Source: Prevotella sp. DNF00663 (GTDB taxonomy: Bacteria; Bacteroidota; Bacteroidia; Bacteroidales; Bacteroidaceae). From it: DNA of 64,000 nt. The notes under the pieces were generated by a model. That model worked only from the letters and a program-made list of their open reading frames with translations, was not told the origin of the DNA and made no database searches. Every line of letters begins with the position of its first letter. The first letter of the stretch is position 1. Positions 50,527-57,424 of the stretch are shown here, in pieces. A program made the translations under genes and the position numbers. The stretch covers positions 21,510 through 85,509 of the forward strand of contig NZ_KQ960662.1 of NCBI RefSeq assembly GCF_001553265.1, in the 5' to 3' direction.

Positions 50527-52188
50527 TTAAACGTATTTGGCAAATTCATGAGTATCTGTCTCGGCATCGGTGAATACTTCTAAGAGCGACGGACGGTCAA
50601 AGTCAGAGGTCATCCACTCCTGCATAGCCGTGCCATTCAGTTCCTCTAGGTTATGAATAGCACGATATTCGATACCGTAACTTTGGCACAATCCTTTGGC
50701 TGAAGTGCGATGGGAAGCCATTACCAGTGGCTTTTTGGCAGGGCTGTTTTGTAGTCCGGAGAACTTATTAAAGATTCCTCCGCACCCGTTATTCAGTAAT
50801 AGTATTCGGAAATTTCCGTGCAGATTTTGATTCCAAAGAGCGTTGGAATCATAGAAGAAGCTTAGATCTCCAATCACGCAATAGGTGGGGAGAGTGGCTA
50901 TTAATGAGAATCCGGCAGCAGTGGAGAGACTTCCCTCGATACCGTTGACGCCCCGATTGCAACTCACATATGTCTCTGTAAACATATCGACCAACCTTAC
51001 CGACATACTATTGGCGGCGTGCAGATGGTACGAGTCGGCCCCAGACAATTGCTTACAGAATTCCTTGACCACGGCTACCTGCGAATATTTTGGATTTAAA
51101 AGTTTTGTTTCGTTTGCCACCTTTGCAAATACTTTCTGCCATTTGGTATGGAATTCATGATTTGGAAGGCCATCTTCGAACTTTTGTTTGCGTTCGATGG
51201 CTGCGGCTATATTGTCTAGTATATATCCCGTCCGACCCTCTATGACGCGGTATAAGTTTTGGAATGTGTCATAAATGTCTCCACTTCGACTCACTGTCCA
51301 AGTCTTGGCCGTGGTGGCACGGCGCAAGAATTGCTTCAATTTTTTGCTCACCAGTGTTCCTTCAACGTACAAGATGGCATCGGGGCTATAATCTTCTTCC
51401 TGTTCCACAATGCCCAATACCTTATCTATATGTAAGGCCGGAGCAAAGGAAAGACTTTCATATATCACCGTGATATGGTCGCGTAAACGATTCAAACAGT
51501 CTTCGAGATAAAAGGCATTGAAGCGATCCATTTGCCCAATAACAATCATGGGGCGTTGCGAATTTAGGAATTCCCTTTCCAAACTTTGGTAACATTCCAT
51601 GGCTTCTGTACCTTCGTCTAGCCGGAATACCCGCTCTGTAGGTAGGCTTTCGGTACTGAAATCGAATAGCGGTTCGCTAATCGGTACGTTGATATGTACC
51701 GGTGTGCCATCGCCTTTCTTGCATGTTATCAATACCTCATTGACCAATCGATTACATAACCAATGCTCTGCTGCGTCGTGAGGTTCGGGAAGTGACACTG
51801 CCTTCTTGACGAATTTTCCCAACGCATCGGCTTGTGGGAGGGTTTGACCGTCTTGTTGGTCAATCCAAGCTAAGGGTCTGTCGGCCGATATTATGATGAT
51901 AGGAACATGCTGATAGTAGGCTTCTGCCACAGCCGGTAATACGTTTAAGAGTGCTGTACCCGATGTTACACATACCACAGTTGGCTGGTTTGTATATTGG
52001 GCAATGCCCAAAGCATAGAATCCAGCCGACCTTTCGTCGGTCACGGGGAAGCACTCTATCTGTGGACAGACGTCGAGATTGTGTACGATGGGGGCATTCC
52101 TACTACCCGGACAAACCACGGCATGTCTCACACCGTGCTCTATTAACAGAGCCGTGAGTATGTTGATGTTTTCTTTGTTGCTATACAT
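50527..52188 (-). CDS. menD: SEPHCHC synthase (MenD)
   Basis: 553 residues of the thiamin diphosphate family. AVVCPGSRNAPIVHNL and TDERSAGFYALGIAQ (catalytic Glu in DERSAGF) open the PYR domain. GDLSFFYDSNALWNQN is the ThDP-Mg motif of the PP domain. It adds 2-oxoglutarate to isochorismate. The start overlaps the FabK-like gene by 8 bp. Confidence 0.96.
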   Translation of the reverse strand: MYSNKENINILTALLIEHGVRHAVVCPGSRNAPIVHNLDVCPQIECFPVTDERSAGFYALGIAQYTNQPTVVCVTSGTALLNVLPAVAEAYYQHVPIIIISADRPLAWIDQQDGQTLPQADALGKFVKKAVSLPEPHDAAEHWLCNRLVNEVLITCKKGDGTPVHINVPISEPLFDFSTESLPTERVFRLDEGTEAMECYQSLEREFLNSQRPMIVIGQMDRFNAFYLEDCLNRLRDHITVIYESLSFAPALHIDKVLGIVEQEEDYSPDAILYVEGTLVSKKLKQFLRRATTAKTWTVSRSGDIYDTFQNLYRVIEGRTGYILDNIAAAIERKQKFEDGLPNHEFHTKWQKVFAKVANETKLLNPKYSQVAVVKEFCKQLSGADSYHLHAANSMSVRLVDMFTETYVSCNRGVNGIEGSLSTAAGFSLIATLPTYCVIGDLSFFYDSNALWNQNLHGNFRILLLNNGCGGIFNKFSGLQNSPAKKPLVMASHRTSAKGLCQSYGIEYRAIHNLEELNGTAMQEWMTSDFDRPSLLEVFTDAETDTHEFAKYV

Positions 52189-53134
52189 TATCTATGATTT
52201 GTTGACGTGCAACATCGTATTCCCGAATGAGTCGACTCATGATGTCGGTCACAGAATCTATCTTTTGAATCGATGTTACAATCTGTCCAATCTCCAATTC
52301 TCCGTTCTCTATGTCGCCTTCGAAGATTCCACGTTTCGATGCTGCTTTGCCTAAGAGTTCGTGTAATTCCTCAGCTGAGGCTCCACGGTCTTCTGCTTCG
52401 ACAATACGTGCATACAAATCGTTGCGAACCAATCGGGTAGGAGATAGTTTTTTCAAGGCCAACATGGTGTCGCCTTCTTCTAATAAAAGGCACTTGCGTT
52501 TGAAACTATCGGCCGCAGAACTCTCTTTCGATACGGCGAAGAGCGTTCCAATCTGTACACCTTCTGCACCCAAAGCACGGGCTGCGAGCATGGCTTGTCC
52601 GCTTCCGATACCTCCAGCAGCTATCAGTGGCAACGTCGTAGCACGTCGTACTAGAGGTAATAGTGTTATGGTGGTCGATTCCTCACGACCATTATGTCCG
52701 CCAGCTTCAAATCCCTCGGCCACCACAGCGTCTACTCCTGCTTCTTCACATTTGCGTGCAAACTTGCTACTAGAGACTACATGAGCCACCTTGATGCCTG
52801 CTTCGTGTAGTCTTGAAGTGTATTTCTTAGGGCTTCCGGCCGATGTAAACACAATCTTAACTCCCTCATGAATGATGATATCCATGAGTTCTTCTATCTG
52901 CGGATACATCAGTGGTACATTGATTCCCCATGGCCTTTCGGTGGCGTCTTGCATCTTATGGATGTGTTCTAACAACTTGTCGGGGTGCATGGAACCGGCT
53001 CCCAGCAGCCCCAATCCGCCGGCATTGCTCACGGCTGAGGCTAGTCGCCAACCGCTACACCATACCATCCCACCTTGGATGATGGGATATTGAATACCGA
53101 AAAGGTCGGTAATTCTATTCTGTTGTGTTGTCAT
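52181..53134 (-). CDS. FMN-dependent FabK/nitronate monooxygenase-like protein in the menaquinone operon
   Basis: 317 residues, TIM barrel. The motifs are YPIIQGGMVWCSGWRLASAVSNAGGLGLLG, VVAEGFEAGGHNGREE (catalytic-type His) and LIAAGGIGSGQAMLAARALGAEGVQIGTLF (phosphate-binding loop). These occur both in FabK enoyl-ACP reductases and in nitronate monooxygenases. The EAGGH.G and the long C-terminal extension fit FabK more, but I cannot separate them by eye. It overlaps menF by 20 bp and menD by 8 bp, so its product is made in step with the first two enzymes. Confidence 0.82.
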   Translation of the reverse strand: MTTQQNRITDLFGIQYPIIQGGMVWCSGWRLASAVSNAGGLGLLGAGSMHPDKLLEHIHKMQDATERPWGINVPLMYPQIEELMDIIIHEGVKIVFTSAGSPKKYTSRLHEAGIKVAHVVSSSKFARKCEEAGVDAVVAEGFEAGGHNGREESTTITLLPLVRRATTLPLIAAGGIGSGQAMLAARALGAEGVQIGTLFAVSKESSAADSFKRKCLLLEEGDTMLALKKLSPTRLVRNDLYARIVEAEDRGASAEELHELLGKAASKRGIFEGDIENGELEIGQIVTSIQKIDSVTDIMSRLIREYDVARQQIIDNV

Positions 53135-54191
53135 ATAGTAATCCTTTCATTGTGTCCATCTTTGCTTCCGTCTCTTTCCATTCCTGTTCGCAAATGCTGT
53201 CGGCCAACAAACCGCCCCCGGCATAGAGGCGATATTGATTGTTTTGTATCTGCATACAGCGCAACGATACGTATAAATGGGTTTCTCCCTGCGTGTCTAT
53301 CGGGCCTACGAAACCGCTATAATAGCCACGTGGATGCGCCTCGTGGTCAATGATGAATTGCCTGCATATATCTTTCGGAATGCCACATACGGCCGGTGTG
53401 GGGTGCAGGCTGTCCAACAATTCTCCCAGTTTCTTTGTTTGTGGTAATCTAAAGTGGAAGTTGCTGCGCAGATGCACAAGATTGGCTGCACGCGTAGTAT
53501 ATGGACCTTCCTCGTTGAATTCGGCTCCGTATTTTCGCAGACAATCTTCTATATAGCGTGCCACATAGCGTTGTTCCTGTATATTCTTTTGGCTCCAGCG
53601 TATCTGTTCAGCCTCTCCGGGATGAGGCGGATTGTCGAAATCCATTTGCGAAGCGTCTAGTTGCATGGTTCCGGCCAGTGCCATGGTGTGCCATTCAAGT
53701 CCGTCTCCCTTGAGCAAAATTTCCGGTGTAGCCATCAACCACATACCACTTTTAGGTGTATATACCAATACCACCATCATATGAGGATAGCGTTGGCATG
53801 CTTGGATAAATAGTTCTTCAGCCGGAAGGCTGCTTTGTAGGTTGATTTCAGAGGAGCGGGCAAGTACTATTTTTCTGAAGTTTCCATGCTCTAGTTGCTC
53901 GTGGAAACGTTCAAATATGGTTGCATATCGCTTCTTGTCCTCTTCGTTCTCCGCATTCTCTAAGTGCTTGTAGGGATTATGAGTCCCGATTGGGAACTCT
54001 ATTTGCTCAACTTCGTCAGGTTGTAAGAGTAGGATTGGGTGACTCGGTGTAGGCGAGAAAGGAGCCAATACAAAACCTTTTCGCCCATTCAAGTCGGCAA
54101 CCGATGATAGTTCCAACGGTTGTCCACCGTGTTGTACCACCTTTATATAATGGTGGAAGTGTGGTAGTCGGTAGAGCGCAAAACTATTCAT
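53115..54191 (-). CDS. menF: Isochorismate synthase
   Basis: 358 residues. The chorismate-binding fold is recognisable from FRKIVLARSSEINLQ, MMVVLVYTPKSGMWLMATPEILLKGDGLEWHTMALAGTM, LVHLRSNFHFRL and ARGYYSGFVG-like HPRGYYSGFVGPIDTQGETHLYVSLR. The YSGFVG block and the final ADSICEQEWKETEAKM are diagnostic. It converts chorismate to isochorismate, the first committed step. It overlaps the thioesterase gene before it by 8 bp. Confidence 0.93.
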   Translation of the reverse strand: MNSFALYRLPHFHHYIKVVQHGGQPLELSSVADLNGRKGFVLAPFSPTPSHPILLLQPDEVEQIEFPIGTHNPYKHLENAENEEDKKRYATIFERFHEQLEHGNFRKIVLARSSEINLQSSLPAEELFIQACQRYPHMMVVLVYTPKSGMWLMATPEILLKGDGLEWHTMALAGTMQLDASQMDFDNPPHPGEAEQIRWSQKNIQEQRYVARYIEDCLRKYGAEFNEEGPYTTRAANLVHLRSNFHFRLPQTKKLGELLDSLHPTPAVCGIPKDICRQFIIDHEAHPRGYYSGFVGPIDTQGETHLYVSLRCMQIQNNQYRLYAGGGLLADSICEQEWKETEAKMDTMKGLLYDNTTE

Positions 54192-54603
54192 GCTTGCGTG
54201 GCGTCATTATATAATTGGTTACCTGTACGGTCGAAATGAGGTCACCATCATCATTTGTGATGTCTATATTCCATACATGTAGTGTTCGTCCTTTGCTTTT
54301 GATGCGGGCCAATGCTGTTACGCATCCACCGTAAGCAACAGCCTTCACGTGATTTCCACTCACGTTGATACCCACACATATCTTGCCCGGACAGAGAGCC
54401 ATGCTGCCTACACCGGCCAGATTTTCGGCCAATGCCAACGAAGCACCGCCACTTAGGAAACCGAAGGGTTGCTTGTTGCGATCGTCTACTTTCATGCGAG
54501 CCATTACAGTATCAGGTTCCGGGGTAGAAAAAAACTCCATTCCCAATGTTTGGGAGAGTCCCGGTTCGTTCCCTCTTATTTCTTTTGTCTTTTCAATATC
54601 CAT
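54184..54603 (-). CDS. Hotdog thioesterase, probable DHNA-CoA hydrolase
   Basis: 139 residues of the PaaI/4HBT hotdog family: MEFFSTPEPDTVMARMKVDDRNKQPFGFLSGGASLALAENLAGVGSM has the active-site acidic residue (Glu in ALAENLAG) and the N-terminal HP-like segment replaced by QPFGFLSGG. As first gene of the menaquinone operon its likely substrate is 1,4-dihydroxy-2-naphthoyl-CoA, the hydrolysis step (MenI). The start has a perfect promoter about 20 bp upstream. Confidence 0.88.
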   Translation of the reverse strand: MDIEKTKEIRGNEPGLSQTLGMEFFSTPEPDTVMARMKVDDRNKQPFGFLSGGASLALAENLAGVGSMALCPGKICVGINVSGNHVKAVAYGGCVTALARIKSKGRTLHVWNIDITNDDGDLISTVQVTNYIMTPRKHE

Positions 54604-54624
54604 AGTTATTATTCATTATCATCG

Positions 54625-54655
54625 CAAAGATACTAAAACAGAATAAGAATTCCAA
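54625..54655 (-). promoter_or_regulatory. Promoter of the menaquinone operon
   Basis: Minus strand TTG (54653-54655), 20 bases, TATCTTTG (54625-54632). Leader about 14 bases. Confidence 0.8.
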
Positions 54656-54746
54656 ATAACGAGAGTTGAAGAACTGTATACATAGTAAGTTTGACCAAGT
54701 TGGAATTTTCATGGTAATGGAATGGTGGAATATTTGATATAAGTGC

Positions 54747-54776
54747 TTGTGGGCTACAGAATAATACTTATCTTTG
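54747..54776 (+). promoter_or_regulatory. Orphan promoter
   Basis: TTG (54747-54749), 19 bases, TATCTTTG (54769-54776). The only reading frame it serves is a 21-codon remnant. Confidence 0.65.
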
Positions 54777-54804
54777 CGCTCAACAATCTATTTATCTTAA
54801 TGAT

Positions 54805-54870
54805 ATGCCGATGCTAAAAGTTCAGAATCTATCATTTGCAATGCGTTTTATCCGTATTCTTTGCCTGTAA
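54805..54870 (+). pseudogene. Possible start of a lost ABC-transporter ATPase gene
   Basis: The 21-codon frame reads MPMLKVQNLSFA then MRFIRILCL and stops. MLKVQNLSFA is the usual first strand of an ABC ATP-binding protein (normally followed by Y and the A-loop), but nothing further downstream looks like one. With the promoter before it, this may be the front end of a deleted gene. The match is only ten residues, so chance or a leader peptide are real alternatives. The gap 54871-55012 shows small hairpins (CTGTC-TGATAA-GACAG at about 54941-54956) and no gene. Confidence 0.35.
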
Positions 54871-55012
54871 GGCAACCCTTTATAATAGCCGGATGTTGGA
54901 GCGAAGCGGAAACTTCCGGGAAGATGGAATGGAGATAAAACCTGTCTGATAAGACAGCCCTACATATCGTTGATGGTGTATATAAAAGGAAAATACGATT
55001 CAAACATAATGC

Positions 55013-55040
55013 CATATTGACACAGCGCGCTGTCAATATG
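55013..55040. promoter_or_regulatory. 28-bp palindrome upstream of hsp20
   Basis: CATATTGACA (55013-55022), CAGCGCGC, TGTCAATATG (55031-55040): perfect 10-bp arms. It lies 85 bp before the hsp20 start and just upstream of a poor -7 candidate (TAACTTGC). It is not the CIRCE sequence bound by HrcA. It is a likely operator of a heat-shock or stress regulator that I cannot name. Confidence 0.6.
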
Positions 55041-55125
55041 TCTTGCTTTGCTATTTGGTATATAACTTGCACCCTGCTTTATAGATTCAATAACAAGAAC
55101 AAATTAAAGTAAAGGAGATAAGATT

Positions 55126-55536
55126 ATGATGTACAGAAATTCATGGTTACCAGTTGTTTTCAATGATTTCTTTAACAACGTAGATATGCCAAAGGCCAAC
55201 GCGACAGCTCCGGCCATCAATGTGAAGGAATCAGATGTTCAGTATACAGTAGAACTCGCAGCTCCGGGCTTGCGCAAGGAAGACTTCGACGTAAATATCA
55301 ATGCCGACGGCGACCTTACCATCAAGATGGAAAACAAGCGCAATGTCAAAGAAGAAAAGGAGCATTATCTACGTCGTGAGTTCTCTTACGCTAAGTATGA
55401 GCAGACGCTTATCTTGCCCGATGACGTGGATAAAGAGAAGATTTCGGCTCGCGTGAACGACGGTGTGCTGACTGTGGAATTACCCAAGGTTAAGCATGAA
55501 GAGCAGAAAATTGCTCGTCAGATTGAGATTGGATAA
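55126..55536 (+). CDS. Small heat-shock protein, Hsp20 family
   Basis: 136 residues. The alpha-crystallin domain covers about 28-125 (APAINVKESDVQYTVELAAPGLRKEDFDVNINADGDLTIKM, then DDVDKEKISARVNDGVLTVELPKV with the A.x.n.GVL motif). The short N-terminus (MMYRNSWLPVVFNDFF) matches Bacteroidota homologues. It is a cytoplasmic holdase chaperone. Preceded by GGAG at 55115-55118 (AAAGGAGATAAG), a rare Shine-Dalgarno-like sequence in this window. Confidence 0.95.
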   Translation: MMYRNSWLPVVFNDFFNNVDMPKANATAPAINVKESDVQYTVELAAPGLRKEDFDVNINADGDLTIKMENKRNVKEEKEHYLRREFSYAKYEQTLILPDDVDKEKISARVNDGVLTVELPKVKHEEQKIARQIEIG

Positions 55537-55737
55537 TGGCTCCAAAGAATTTTCAATAGGTAAAGCAACTTTCCATTAATAGGGAAAGAGATGTGGTAAA
55601 TAGTTATAGATTGTAGAGGCGGTGCTGTGGCATCGCCTCTTTTATTTTATTGGTAGTTTAGTCTTTCAGATAATATATCTATTCATACGATAGGAAAGGT
55701 ATCCCCCTTTCCCTACAAGAGAGTTTGGGTGAGGATG

Positions 55738-55820
55738 CTGCAATGACTCCCCAACATTGCTGCAAAGCCCAAACAGCATTGCTGCAGAGTCGAGACAGCA
55801 AAATTGCCGAGCCTTTGCAG
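55738..55820. repeat. 83-bp intergenic element, copy E
   Basis: CTG, CAATGACTCCC, CAACATTGCTG, CAAAGCCCAAA, CAGCATTGCTG, CAGAGTCGAGA, CAGCAAAATTG, CCGAGCCTTTG, CAG. Here blocks 1 and 3 have GAC and GTC in the centre instead of GSC and are roughly complementary to each other. The 777-bp gap between hsp20 and asnA otherwise holds the tRNA, its terminator and the asnA promoter. Confidence 0.9.
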
Positions 55821-55916
55821 TAGGCTAGTTAACAAGTTGTCGAGAAGCTATGTAGACAGGTTTGAATTGTCAAATAGATTTGTTGATGGATAAAAAGGAA
55901 ACAGTAGAAAATGCAA

Positions 55917-55953
55917 CAACGAGGAATCTTCCATATTGGAGAATTCCTCGTTG
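55917..55953 (-). terminator. Terminator of tRNA-Arg
   Basis: CAACGAGGAAT and ATTCCTCGTTG pair perfectly (11 bp). On the minus strand the stem is followed by CATTTTC. Confidence 0.75.
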
Positions 55954-55963
55954 AGGTTATATG

Positions 55964-56037
55964 TGATCCCGTTGGGATTCAAACCCAAGACCTTCAGAAC
56001 CGGAATCTGACGCTCTATTCAGCTAAGCTACGGGACC
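55964..56037 (-). tRNA. tRNA-Arg (anticodon CCG)
   Basis: The minus strand folds as a complete cloverleaf of 74 bases: acceptor GGTCCCG/CGGGATC (one G-T pair), D arm GCTTAGCTGAATAGAGC, anticodon arm TCAGA-TTCCGGT-TCTGA with CCG at 34-36, short variable loop, T arm TTGGG-TTTGAAT-CCCAA and discriminator A. CCA is not encoded. It reads the arginine codon CGG. No other RNA gene is nearby. Confidence 0.93.
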
Positions 56038-56250
56038 TAGATGCGATAACGTTGCAAAAGTAGAGAAAAAAAATGAATTACCCAAATCCCAATACTGAAA
56101 AAGCGGAAAGGCAAAATGGATAGTATCATAACGTAAACCAAAAACGAATAAATGGCTAACATAAAACAGTAATTATGTGTTTTTGTTGATACAAAAAGAT
56201 AGAAATAGAAAAGTTTTTCTGTCTTTTTGCGAAAATTGTAGTGATAATAC

Positions 56251-56281
56251 TTGTGTTTTTGCTATACAACTCTTATCTTTG
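56251..56281 (+). promoter_or_regulatory. Promoter of asnA
   Basis: TTG (56251-56253), 20 bases, TATCTTTG (56274-56281), 33 bp before the ATG. Confidence 0.78.
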
Positions 56282-56313
56282 CAACGTAAAAAGAGTAGAT
56301 AAAAGAAAAAGAT

Positions 56314-57351
56314 ATGGGTAAACTAATCAAACCGGAGGGGTATAAGGCATTGCTCGATATGAGACAAACCGAGCAGGGTATTAAACTCATTAAAGAGTTT
56401 TTCCAACAGAACCTAGCCACGGAACTGCGTCTGCGCCGCGTCACGGCACCGCTTTTCGTGCTCAAAGGGCTTGGTATTAATGACGACCTGAACGGTGTTG
56501 AGCGCCCGGTGGCATTCCCTGTGAAAGACTTAGGGGATGCTCAAGCAGAGGTGGTACACTCATTAGCCAAATGGAAACGGTTGGCTTTGGCCGAATACGA
56601 AATAGAACCGGGCTATGGTATCTATACGGATATGAATGCCATTCGCGCCGATGAGGAATTGGATAATTTACACTCGCTCTATGTAGACCAGTGGGATTGG
56701 GAAGCTGTCGTGACTCAAGAGCAGCGCAATGTGGCATTCTTGAAGAATGTGGTGCGCCGAATCTATGCGGCCATCTTGCGTACTGAGTATTTGGCATGTG
56801 AGACTTATTCGCAGTTAAAACCTTTCCTACCCGAAGATATTCACTTCGTACATAGCGAGGAACTGATGCAAATGTATCCTGATAAGACACCAAAAGAGCG
56901 CGAAGATGCTATCTGTGAGAAGTATGGAGCCGTGTTTATCATCGGTATTGGTGCCAAGTTGAGTAATGGAGAGAAGCACGATGGGCGTGCTCCCGACTAT
57001 GACGACTGGTCTACCATGGGCGAGAATGGTATGCCGGGGTTGAATGGTGACATATTAATATGGTATCCGGTGCTAGGGCGTAGCTTTGAGTTGTCATCCA
57101 TGGGTATTCGTGTTGACAAAGAAAGCTTAAAGCGTCAACTTGAAATAGAGGGTAAGGAAGACCGCGAGAAACTTTACTTCCACCATCAATTATTAACCGA
57201 TCAACTGCCGTTGAGCATTGGTGGCGGTATCGGACAGAGTCGTCTTTGCATGGTGATGCTGCACAAAGCGCACATCGGAGAAATCCAAGCTAGCATTTGG
57301 CCTGAGTCAATGCGCGAGGAATGTAAGCAGGTTGGGATGCCTCTTATTTAA
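56314..57351 (+). CDS. asnA: Aspartate-ammonia ligase (asparagine synthetase A)
   Basis: 345 residues, class II synthetase-like fold. LRLRRVTAPLFVLKGLGINDDLNGVERPVAF, VVHSLAKWKRLALAEYEIEPGYGIYTDMNAIRADEELDNLHS, and the motif 3-like LSIGGGIGQSRLCMVMLHKAHIGEIQ are diagnostic. It makes asparagine from aspartate, ammonia and ATP. Single-gene unit with promoter and terminator. Confidence 0.97.
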   Translation: MGKLIKPEGYKALLDMRQTEQGIKLIKEFFQQNLATELRLRRVTAPLFVLKGLGINDDLNGVERPVAFPVKDLGDAQAEVVHSLAKWKRLALAEYEIEPGYGIYTDMNAIRADEELDNLHSLYVDQWDWEAVVTQEQRNVAFLKNVVRRIYAAILRTEYLACETYSQLKPFLPEDIHFVHSEELMQMYPDKTPKEREDAICEKYGAVFIIGIGAKLSNGEKHDGRAPDYDDWSTMGENGMPGLNGDILIWYPVLGRSFELSSMGIRVDKESLKRQLEIEGKEDREKLYFHHQLLTDQLPLSIGGGIGQSRLCMVMLHKAHIGEIQASIWPESMREECKQVGMPLI

Positions 57352-57370
57352 ACTGTGAGAATATAAAACA

Positions 57371-57405
57371 AACGCGGACAATCTTTTGATGAGATTGTTC
57401 GCGTT
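57371..57405 (+). terminator. Terminator of asnA
   Basis: AACGCGGACAATCT and AGATTGTTCGCGTT pair with one mismatch, loop 7, followed by TTGTA. It may also serve the converging dnaX gene. Confidence 0.82.
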
Positions 57406-57424
57406 TTGTATGCAGCGATATTAG

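Noticed and set aside
54871..55012. Structured non-coding RNA upstream of hsp20
   Set aside because: Several short hairpins can be drawn, but none is long or matches an RNA family I know; evidence is too thin to list one.
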